From the NCBI GenBank assembly GCA_945907755.1, contig CAMDTN010000020.1:1-42146 (forward strand): 42,146 bases of DNA, read 5' to 3'. Both the position numbers and the translations under genes were made by a program. The stretch's first letter is position 1, and the number at the start of each line of letters is the position of its first letter. The DNA comes from Singulisphaera sp. GP187 (GTDB taxonomy: Bacteria > Planctomycetota > GCA-002687715). A model generated the notes under the pieces. That model was not told the origin of the DNA and ran no database searches. It saw only the letters and a list, made by a program, of their open reading frames with translations. Below are positions 17,200 through 24,366 of the stretch, piece by piece.

Positions 17200-19734
17200 A
17201 TGATCAAGACACTTCTTGTAGTTTGCTCTGTGTTGTCGGCGCTGCCTGCTCAGACGACGGAGATCCTGAGTGTGTTCGGTGGCGGCGAGCGCAGCACCAG
17301 TGTGCCGAGCTTGCAGCAGTGCATTGGCATCGAACTCGGGTCGCGCGTAACCACGCCCGAAGAAGTGCTGCAGTATGCGGCAGCAGTAGCGGCTGCATCA
17401 CCACGGGTGGCACTGGTAGAAGTCGGGCGCACCACTTTGGGCCGCCGCTTGGTGCATGCGCTGATTAGTTCGCCTGCGAATCTGAAGCGTCTCGACGCCA
17501 TTGCGACGGCCCATCGCACCATGTTGGAGCAGGGAACAGCGGCGGCGGACGACTTGCCAGTCCATTTGCTGTTCGGCATGAGCGTGCATGGCAACGAACC
17601 TTCAGGTGTTGAGGCAGGGCTGGGTTTGCTGTGGCATTTGGCTTCGTCCAAGACAGCAGAAACAGAGAGTGTGCTCGATGCTTGCGTCATCGAAATCGCA
17701 CTCGACATGAACCCCGACGGGAGAGGGCGCTTCACCGCAGGGCTGCGCGACCGCGGCCAGTGGAACGGCGAAGAGAAGCGTGGGTCATTCGCCCATGCAG
17801 AACCCTGGCCCAGCGGCCGCGGCAACGGCAACTGGTTTGACATGAATCGCGATTGGCATCTGCAAACGCAGCCGGAATCGAAGGCCCGAGTGGCGCGTTG
17901 CGTGCAGCATCCGCCGCAAGTCATCGCCGATTTTCATGAAATGGGCAGCGACGATGGGTACTACGCTGGCACACCTGCGGGGCCACCACGCAACATGCAG
18001 CAAACACCAGAAACAGCGTCAACGCTGGAGCTGTTGGGCAAAGCCATCAGCGCGGCCCAAGAGGCTCGCGGGCAGAGCCTGTGGACCGCAGATCGCTTCC
18101 CGGCGGATTTCCCCGGGTACGGCGGCGCGTGGGGCAGCTTCAGCGGGGCTGCGTGCCTCACATTAGAGCAGGCCGGGGCAGGCGCGGGCACTGTTGAGCG
18201 CAGCGACGGATCTGCGTTGACATTTGCAATGGCCGCAGCGAATCATGCTGCCACGGCACTCGCATTAGTGCGCGCGGCGGCAAAAGAGCGCCCGCAGATT
18301 CACGAGCGCTTTGCTGCGCACAGTCGGCGCGTGCAAGAAATCGCGGCGCGCGAGGCGCACCCGGATTTCATTTTCGCAGCACTGGCTGATGCGAGTGCTT
18401 TGCGCCTGCTGGCCGAGACGCTGCAACGCAACGGCATTACCGTGATGCAACTGCGCGAGGCGCAGAACTTGGAAGTGCGCGGCCTCGCGACGGAAGCTGC
18501 AACGACGCACAGTTTCGCGGCGGGCAGTCTGGTGGTGAGCTTGAAGCAAGCGCGCGCGCCACTGGTGCGCACGCTGTTGGATCCGCTGTTGCAACAAGAT
18601 GACGAGTTCTTCGCTGCAGAGAACTCACGCGAAGCTGCGGGCAATAAGCCCGAGCAATACGACATGAGTGCGTGGTGCTTGCCGCCGTTGTTTGGCGTGC
18701 CTGGCTGGCGCTCTGCCGCTTTGGCCGCTGAGAAGTTGCAGCCGTGGGCCCCTGTGCAGCCGACGCCGGCTGAGGCAGTTGCTGCGCCGCTGGCGTGGGT
18801 GAGCCGCGACAACGGGCTGAAAACCACGCGTGCGGCGGTGAGTTTGCTGCAATCTGGCGTACGACTGCGTTATGCGCCCTTCGAGTTTGTCGCGGAAGGC
18901 GGCGTGCATGCTGCTGGCAGCATCGTGGCTCTGCGCGAACGCAACACGGATGCTGCGGCGCAAGCGCTGTTGCAAGCGGCGGTCGCAAGCGGCTGGATGC
19001 AGCCGCTGCGTAGCACGCAAACTGAGCAAGGGCACGATGTTGGTTCGTGGCGCACGCGTGCGCTGCTGGAGCCCAAGATCGCACTGTTGGTTGGAGAAGA
19101 CACCGACTCCACTTCAGCGGGGGCCGCGGGCTGGGTGTTGCACACAGCCGCAGGGTTGCCCGTGGTGCGTTCTCGTACGAGCGACTTGGCGCGCGTGTTG
19201 GCGGATGCCACCGTGCTGGTCCTACCAGATGGCCGTTATGCCAAGGGTTTGCCGAAGGAAGCGCTCGAAGGATTCCTCGGCCGCGGCGGCGTCGTCATTG
19301 CATTCGCCGGTGCCGTGAAGGCGTTGGCCAGCAAAGAGTGCGCGCTACTGAACCTCAAGCCCACGAAGTTGCTGGAGCCAGCCGACGGTTTCAACGGAGT
19401 GATAGTGAACAGCGCTGTGACGCCAGAGCATTGGCTCACCTACGGCATGGAAAGCGCTGGCGCATGGTTGCTGCGGGGCGACGCGCTCTTCAGTCTTCCG
19501 GATGCTGAATCCAAGGTGCGGGTCTTAGTGCGGCCGAATGGAATCCTCAGCGGGCATGCGGGCAAACGCCTGCGGGATGCGCTCGTGGCGCTGCCGCTAG
19601 TCATGGAAGAGAGCGTGCACGGCGGGCGCATCGTCGCGTTTTGCAGCGACCCGTGTTTGCGCGGAGCCAGCCCTGTGGCGTGGCGGCCGTTGCTCAACGC
19701 GATTCTGCTGGGGCCAACTCTCGCGCGCGAGTAA
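17200..19734 (+). CDS. Secreted M14 family zinc carboxypeptidase, large form
   Basis: This 844-residue protein has a signal peptide (MIKTLLVVCSVLSALPAQ). The zinc ligands are H130 and E133 (VHGNEPSG) and H246 (DFHEMG); the catalytic Glu is E323 (TLEQAG). NRDWH between them fits the family. The remaining 500 residues are an additional C-terminal region seen in large M14 proteins of Bacteroidota and related bacteria. It includes a glutamine-amidotransferase-like stretch (VLVLPDGRYAKG), probably non-catalytic. The ATG at 17200 is fixed by a strong GAGGTG with 6-bp spacing; the in-frame GTG at 17176 lacks such a site. A clear intrinsic terminator follows the stop. Confidence 0.9.
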   Translation: MIKTLLVVCSVLSALPAQTTEILSVFGGGERSTSVPSLQQCIGIELGSRVTTPEEVLQYAAAVAAASPRVALVEVGRTTLGRRLVHALISSPANLKRLDAIATAHRTMLEQGTAAADDLPVHLLFGMSVHGNEPSGVEAGLGLLWHLASSKTAETESVLDACVIEIALDMNPDGRGRFTAGLRDRGQWNGEEKRGSFAHAEPWPSGRGNGNWFDMNRDWHLQTQPESKARVARCVQHPPQVIADFHEMGSDDGYYAGTPAGPPRNMQQTPETASTLELLGKAISAAQEARGQSLWTADRFPADFPGYGGAWGSFSGAACLTLEQAGAGAGTVERSDGSALTFAMAAANHAATALALVRAAAKERPQIHERFAAHSRRVQEIAAREAHPDFIFAALADASALRLLAETLQRNGITVMQLREAQNLEVRGLATEAATTHSFAAGSLVVSLKQARAPLVRTLLDPLLQQDDEFFAAENSREAAGNKPEQYDMSAWCLPPLFGVPGWRSAALAAEKLQPWAPVQPTPAEAVAAPLAWVSRDNGLKTTRAAVSLLQSGVRLRYAPFEFVAEGGVHAAGSIVALRERNTDAAAQALLQAAVASGWMQPLRSTQTEQGHDVGSWRTRALLEPKIALLVGEDTDSTSAGAAGWVLHTAAGLPVVRSRTSDLARVLADATVLVLPDGRYAKGLPKEALEGFLGRGGVVIAFAGAVKALASKECALLNLKPTKLLEPADGFNGVIVNSAVTPEHWLTYGMESAGAWLLRGDALFSLPDAESKVRVLVRPNGILSGHAGKRLRDALVALPLVMEESVHGGRIVAFCSDPCLRGASPVAWRPLLNAILLGPTLARE

Positions 19735-19737
19735 GTG

Positions 19738-19785
19738 CACCGTTGGCAACAAGCGCCAAGAATGCCTACCACCAACGGTGTTTTT
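19738..19785 (+). terminator. Rho-independent terminator after the M14 gene
   Basis: CACCGTTGG at 19738-19746 pairs perfectly with CCAACGGTG at 19772-19780 and is followed by TTTTT. The 25-base loop is long. The right arm and T tract lie inside the last codons of the convergent kinase gene, so termination for one gene is encoded in the coding end of the other. There is no T tract in the opposite direction. Confidence 0.7.
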
Positions 19786-20770
19786 GCGCGTCAGGGAAGT
19801 GCTGCGCCAAGAAATCCGAAACGCGTGCTTCATCAGGGAACATGAAGTGCAGCAGCAAGAACTGTTCCAGTTCGCGGGCCATAGTCGAGGCATCCGCGAA
19901 GCGCCGTTCGGGGTCTGAGTCGGTGGCTTGCAAGATGATGGCGGCAAGTGGCGGGGCCACCTCGCTGAGGTGCTCGCTGACGCTGCGCTGTTCTTGGTGC
20001 TCGTCTGCAAGCAGCGATTTGAGTGCGCGAGTGCTGCCCACATTGTGCGCCAACCTTCCTGTCAGCATCTCGAATAAGACCAGCCCTACCGAGTAAATGT
20101 CCGAGCGCCGATCGGTGCCGCGCCGGTGCACTGCTTCAGGCGCCATGTAAGGGAACTTGCCCCAAATGATGTTGCCTTCGTCGTCCACGCGCGAAGTCGT
20201 GGCCTTGGCAACGCCGAAATCCGTCAGCTTGGGGATGCCGCGAAAGCTGACAAGGATGTTGGACGGGCAAATATCGCGATGCACGATGCCGATGTGGCGC
20301 CCTTCGCGCGAGTGCTTGTTGTGAGCGTAGTTCAGGCCGTGCAGAACCCTCGCGGCGATGTACACAGCGATGTCCACCGGCATGGGAACACCTTTGGCTT
20401 GCAATCGTTCGGTCAATTGCAGCACCGAAGTGCCGAAGACATGCTCCATCACGATGAAGTGTTCGCGGCGCGTGCGCCCTAGCTGGAACGCCTGCACGAT
20501 GTTGGGGTGGATGAGGTTGGCCACCAAACGGGCTTCGTCGGTGAACATCTCCAAAGTGCGCTGATCCTTCAGTTTCTCGGTGAGGATCATCTTGATGGCG
20601 ACCAGTTTGCTGAAACCGGCGTAGCCGGTCTTCTCGGCCAACCAGACTTCGCCCATGCCGCCTTTGCCTAAGAGGCGCACAAAACGGTAGCGACCGCTGG
20701 AATGCATCACGCGGCCTGTGCCGCGTTTCCAGCGAGCGAACAAATCAGTGATCCAACGGGGCCAGCGCAT
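19766..20770 (-). CDS. Cytoplasmic Ser/Thr protein kinase
   Basis: This 334-residue protein is essentially one Hanks-type kinase domain. It has GKGGMGEVW (35-43), the ATP-binding Lys K60 (VAIK), catalytic loop HRDICPSN with D166, DFG at 184-186 and MAPEAV. There is no transmembrane helix or PASTA repeat. The catalytic-loop Lys (HRDxK) is Cys here. Replacement at this position, usually by Ser, is common in Myxococcota-like kinases and need not abolish activity. The C-terminus after the kinase fold is only about 40 residues. It converges on the M14 gene and is divergent from the methyltransferase gene. A TACAAT element lies 8 bp before the ATG, without a Shine-Dalgarno sequence. Confidence 0.92.
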   Translation of the reverse strand: MRWPRWITDLFARWKRGTGRVMHSSGRYRFVRLLGKGGMGEVWLAEKTGYAGFSKLVAIKMILTEKLKDQRTLEMFTDEARLVANLIHPNIVQAFQLGRTRREHFIVMEHVFGTSVLQLTERLQAKGVPMPVDIAVYIAARVLHGLNYAHNKHSREGRHIGIVHRDICPSNILVSFRGIPKLTDFGVAKATTSRVDDEGNIIWGKFPYMAPEAVHRRGTDRRSDIYSVGLVLFEMLTGRLAHNVGSTRALKSLLADEHQEQRSVSEHLSEVAPPLAAIILQATDSDPERRFADASTMARELEQFLLLHFMFPDEARVSDFLAQHFPDAQKHRWW

Positions 20771-20778
20771 GGCGGCGG

Positions 20779-20784
20779 ATTGTA
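20779..20784 (-). promoter_or_regulatory. -10-like TACAAT element 8 bp before the kinase start
   Basis: On the minus strand TACAAT is followed by CCGCCGCC and the ATG at 20770, so the transcript would be leaderless or have a leader of one or two bases. The -35 region is weak (TGGTGA at about 16 bp). Confidence 0.35.
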
Positions 20785-20809
20785 GAAGGGCGCGGTCCGG
20801 TCACCAGCA

Positions 20810-20839
20810 TTGACCGAAGCGGCTGGGCGTCCTTATCAT
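20810..20839 (+). promoter_or_regulatory. Sigma-70-type promoter for the methyltransferase-to-dnaE2 run
   Basis: TTGACC (20810-20815), an 18-bp spacer and TATCAT (20834-20839) match five of six consensus bases at each element. The predicted start lies about 25 bp before the ATG at 20872. It is the best vegetative-type promoter that I noticed in the window. Confidence 0.55.
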
Positions 20840-20871
20840 CCCGCCGCCGGAGCGTTCGTCGCGCCGCCACC

Positions 20872-22665
20872 ATGAGCGCAACCAAACCAAGTCTTTTGAT
20901 TCCACCTGCTTGCACTGTTGCGGGCTATGCAATCGGACTCATCAGCGGCGGAGCGCCGCTGACTGGGACTCTGGCTGCGTGCATAGCAATGCTCGCATGC
21001 AGCACTGCGCTGCTGCAAGCCAGCGTCTTTGTGTGGACCGGCAACCGCGTGGTCAGCGTCATCACTGCGTGCCTCTTTGGTTTGCAACCTCTGGCGCTCA
21101 GTGTCTGGAGTGGGCCAGAGGCACTCGAATCCGCAGGTGCGCTTTTATTCAGCTTGGCTTCACTCCGTCTGCACACTGAAGCACTGCGTCTGCGCAGCGC
21201 GGGCGTTGCGGGGCATCAGGTGGAGCTGTCAGCGCTGCTCTGCGTGGGTGCGGGCGCGTGGCTCAGCCCCTTTGCTTTGGCGCTGCCGACACTTTGGTTG
21301 TTGACCGAAGCAGTGTTTCAAGGCGGCGCCCCCACGCGACGCGGATGGGTGCTGGCTGTAGGTGGTTTGGGCTTGGCGCTGTGGGCTGGGGCGCAAAGCC
21401 CAGCGAATCCGGAGCAGGTCGTTGGGTCGTTGGCGGCGTTGGCCACCGCTGCTGGAGCGCCGTTATCGGAACTCGAAACGCACGCCGGTTTGCTGACAGG
21501 CATCGTCATCGGCGCCGGAGTGCTCGCGCTGTGTGCTGGCCTCTGGCGCAGAGCCGCGCATCCGCGTTGGCTTCTGCTGCACACAGCTTTCGGCCTTGGT
21601 TGGTTGGCAGTGATGACTTTGGTGGCGCTGCCCGCGGGCAAGCTCAGCCCGCTGGCTGCGATTGGGCCGTGTTTCTTGCTGCCGGCATGGGCGTGGCGCG
21701 TGTTGTTGCTGACGCCTCCAGGGCGAAGCGAAGCGGCGCGGCGCGGTAGCGGCGCTGATGGCATGGCAAGTGCGGCACCGCTGGTGCAAGCGTGGCGCGA
21801 GCCCGCTGCGCCAGCAGTTGTCAACGTCGCGCCGCAACCCATGGAAATGCCAGCAGACGAGCCAGTGGCCTCTGCAGCGCAAATCCGCACACGGGTAGAG
21901 GCAGCAGTGGCCGCAGCCGTGGAAACATCAGTAGCGAGCCTGCTGAGCGCCGTCGCCGAACAGCGCGGCGTGCCGCGGCCAGCAGCAGCGAATGCGCAAC
22001 GCGATGCAGCGCGCGAACGTTGGATGGAAGACACGCGCCGCACTGCTGCGGGGGCGCTGGTGGCGGCCGATGTGCAAGCCAATTTGCGCGAAGGTGTGTT
22101 CGCCACTTTGTTGCAGCCATTTTTGGGGCAAGGCGTGCGGGTGCTCGAAATCGCGCCGAGTGTCTACACATCCATGCTCGCTGGGGCCTGTGGCGAATTG
22201 GTTTGTGTCGACACTTCTCCATTGGTGTTGGAACAAGCGCGCCGCGGTTTGCCTGCGGGCGCTCGCGCATTGTTGGTCTTGGGCGAAGGCTCTGCCACTG
22301 CGGCACTACCTGACGCCAGTTTCGATTTGGTGTTTTCTGCTGAAGCGCTGGTGTGGTCCGATGCCGCGCGCAGTTTTCGTTTGCTGTTGGAAGTGCAGCG
22401 CGTGTTGCGCTCAGGCGGCGTGGCCGTGTTGGGCTTCACCAATTTGAGCGAGGCACTGGGGCGGCGTGCCTTCGTGGCCAGTGCGCTGAGTGCTGGGCAA
22501 ACGCGCAGCGGACCCATGCAAAGCATGACCGTCGAGACGCTGCGCATTTGTGCCGCAGAGGCTGGTTTGGATGTGGACAGCGTGCACCTGAGTATCGCGG
22601 GGCCCAGCAGCCATGCGCTGTTGCGCAAAACCGTGCATGCCGAGAGGAGCCACTGTGGCCAGTAA
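20872..22665 (+). CDS. Membrane-tethered class I SAM methyltransferase-like protein
   Basis: This 597-residue protein has about seven hydrophobic segments in residues 10-280. A low-complexity Ala/Pro/Glu linker follows (280-370), then a C-terminal methyltransferase fold from about 400. In the latter, VRVLEIAPSVY (about 422-432) stands where motif I (LDxGxGxG) is expected. CVDTSPLVLEQARR supplies the acidic residue of motif II, FDLVFSAEAL is motif IV-like and VLRSGGVAVLGF is motif V-like. The Gly-rich loop is therefore degenerate, so SAM binding needs testing. The membrane part resembles no family that I can name; a polytopic sensor or transporter-like module is possible. It shares an 11-bp overlap with the next gene and begins a four-gene rightward run. 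Confidence 0.72.
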   Translation: MSATKPSLLIPPACTVAGYAIGLISGGAPLTGTLAACIAMLACSTALLQASVFVWTGNRVVSVITACLFGLQPLALSVWSGPEALESAGALLFSLASLRLHTEALRLRSAGVAGHQVELSALLCVGAGAWLSPFALALPTLWLLTEAVFQGGAPTRRGWVLAVGGLGLALWAGAQSPANPEQVVGSLAALATAAGAPLSELETHAGLLTGIVIGAGVLALCAGLWRRAAHPRWLLLHTAFGLGWLAVMTLVALPAGKLSPLAAIGPCFLLPAWAWRVLLLTPPGRSEAARRGSGADGMASAAPLVQAWREPAAPAVVNVAPQPMEMPADEPVASAAQIRTRVEAAVAAAVETSVASLLSAVAEQRGVPRPAAANAQRDAARERWMEDTRRTAAGALVAADVQANLREGVFATLLQPFLGQGVRVLEIAPSVYTSMLAGACGELVCVDTSPLVLEQARRGLPAGARALLVLGEGSATAALPDASFDLVFSAEALVWSDAARSFRLLLEVQRVLRSGGVAVLGFTNLSEALGRRAFVASALSAGQTRSGPMQSMTVETLRICAAEAGLDVDSVHLSIAGPSSHALLRKTVHAERSHCGQ

Positions 22666-23200
22666 GAGCGGACGCAAGCGCCGTCAGCGCGAAGATCTCG
22701 CCAACCACGGGCCAGCAACGCCCGCGCCTGCGGCCAGGTCGCCCAGTGCCGTCCCGGTGAGCATGCTTGTGTCGGCCCAGCCGGTGCGCGTGCCGGCGCC
22801 AGCTCCTGCGCCAGCGCCCGCAGCGGTGCTGGAGGCGCCATCAGCGCCATCACCTCGGGTTGCTGCAAGCATTGATCTGTTGTGGCGCCGTCCGGAGCCT
22901 ACGTCGCAACCACTGCCTGTGGCGAAAGCTCCAGTGGTTTGCGTCCCGGCTGCGGTGAGCGTTGCAGTTAGCGCCGCGCCGGAAGTGCTTCATGCCCTGG
23001 CGCGCCTCGAAGCACGCATGGAATCGCTGGCCGCATGGGCCAGTGAGTTCAGCGCTTGGCAGGCTCGTGAGCGCACGCACCGCGCCCAAGACTCGGCCCC
23101 CCAGACGCGCAAGCGCGCTTTGGTGGCGTGGATGGCCCTGCTTTTCTTGCCGCTGGTCGCGCTGCTCGCTTGGCGCCTCCGCGCCGCATTCCTCGTCTGA
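22655..23200 (+). CDS. Small Pro/Ala-rich protein with C-terminal membrane anchor
   Basis: This 181-residue protein starts at GTG (22655), which is preceded by AGGAG at 5-bp spacing and overlaps the methyltransferase gene by 11 bp. It has a basic N-terminus (ASKSGRKRRQRED), a long Ala/Pro/Val-rich low-complexity middle and a short helix (LHALARLEARMESLAAWASEF, possibly coiled coil). A single C-terminal transmembrane segment spans about residues 153-175 (VAWMALLFLPLVALLAW). The topology would leave the bulk in the cytoplasm. I recognise no family. The tight overlap suggests it works with the membrane methyltransferase. Confidence 0.65.
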   Translation: MASKSGRKRRQREDLANHGPATPAPAARSPSAVPVSMLVSAQPVRVPAPAPAPAPAAVLEAPSAPSPRVAASIDLLWRRPEPTSQPLPVAKAPVVCVPAAVSVAVSAAPEVLHALARLEARMESLAAWASEFSAWQARERTHRAQDSAPQTRKRALVAWMALLFLPLVALLAWRLRAAFLV

Positions 23201-23274
23201 CCCGACGCGCGGCGCTCGGGATGTCCATTCGACTCTTGCTGCACAGATAACGGGTTGGGATCTGTCGGGGCTGC

Positions 23275-24366
23275 ATGTTAGGGTTCCGTTCGGTATTGGA
23301 GAACGCGGTGTTCAGCGCAGCACGGACAGGATATTGCTTGCAGGTGCGTCGCTCGAAGGCTTCGGCCTGCGGCGTTGGCGCGTACAAAAATGCGGAGGCG
23401 CTGCAGACGCTGTTGGGGCAGCAGTCGTGGTCAGTTTTCGCACTGGCTTCTGGGGATGCGTTGGTGCATTTACCCGCTGCGGGGGAGGCTGCGGCACTCG
23501 CTGCCGCAGATTCTGTGGCGCAGCAGGCGCGCAGCGCACTGGGGTTCGCGCTCTGCATGGGCACAGGGCGTTCTTGGTTGCTGGCGGATCTGGCGTCGCG
23601 GCGCGCTCCGAAAAATGCGTGCTTGCTGGTGTGCAAGGAAGGCGAGTTGTCTTTCGTGCGAGGGTTTCCGTTAGGGGTCCTGCCCGGAATGGACCGCTCG
23701 TTCTTGCGCCAGTTGCAGCAACTGGGCATTGAAGATGTGGAAGCGGTGGCGCAACTGCCTGTGCAGGCGCTGGAAGAGGGTTTCGGTGCGCGCGGTGCGC
23801 TGCTGCATGCGTTCGCTCACGGACGCGATCCGCGTCCGCTGCCGCAGCACGAGCCACCATTAGAGCGCGCGACGGTGTTTGCTCAACCGGTCCAAGATCG
23901 CGGCGTGCTCTTTGGCATGGCGGCGCATCTCACCGAGCGCTGTATGCGTGCAGCGCGTGCGCGCGGCTTGGCCCCGCGCGCTTTGCAGTTGATGTTGCAG
24001 AACAGCGCTGGAGTGCGCGTCACTCGCACGGTGCGCTTGCGCGAACCCATTCGCCATGAAGCCAACCTGATCCCTTTGCTCGATGGTTTACTGCGCGCAC
24101 TTCTGACAGGACGCAGCAGTATTTGCAGCCTGCGCGTGCGCTTCGAAGATTTGCGATCTTGCGGCAACGAGCGCCAAGCTCAACTGTTCCCGCAGCAGCA
24201 AGAGCAGGAATTCCGCACAGAACGCTTGGATGCGGCCACGGAAGCCTTGCGTGCGCGCTACGGGTTCAATGCGGTGGTGCGTGGGCCTGCAGTGGATCTA
24301 CTGGGGCGCTTGCCAGCAGACAAAGAGGGTTTTCAGCTACGCACGCCGACAGAGGGTGCGCCATGA
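23275..24366 (+). CDS. imuB: ImuB-like Y-family polymerase protein lacking the N-terminal palm strand
   Basis: This 363-residue protein aligns by eye with the fingers, thumb and little-finger part of Y-family proteins: GRSWLLADLASRRAPKN (98-114), FPLGVLPGMD, LGIEDVEAVAQLP, FGARGALLHAFAHGRDPRP. The N-terminal palm with the first catalytic Asp is absent. An in-frame TAA at 23248-23250 rules out extension, and the SxDE position reads ASGDA (58-62). This fits ImuB, the non-catalytic partner of DnaE2 in mutasomes. QAQLF at 301-305 resembles a beta-clamp-binding motif. The stop overlaps the dnaE2 start (ATGA). A 9-codon mini-frame from ATG 23221 to that TAA lies just upstream, so a disrupted N-terminus is another possibility. 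No SOS box is visible in 23201-23274. Confidence 0.72.
   Translation: MLGFRSVLENAVFSAARTGYCLQVRRSKASACGVGAYKNAEALQTLLGQQSWSVFALASGDALVHLPAAGEAAALAAADSVAQQARSALGFALCMGTGRSWLLADLASRRAPKNACLLVCKEGELSFVRGFPLGVLPGMDRSFLRQLQQLGIEDVEAVAQLPVQALEEGFGARGALLHAFAHGRDPRPLPQHEPPLERATVFAQPVQDRGVLFGMAAHLTERCMRAARARGLAPRALQLMLQNSAGVRVTRTVRLREPIRHEANLIPLLDGLLRALLTGRSSICSLRVRFEDLRSCGNERQAQLFPQQQEQEFRTERLDAATEALRARYGFNAVVRGPAVDLLGRLPADKEGFQLRTPTEGAP

Noticed and set aside
23201-23274. SOS/LexA-type box before imuB
   Set aside because: Neither CTGT-N8-ACAG nor GAAC-N4-GTTC is present in this gap; a lineage-specific box cannot be excluded.
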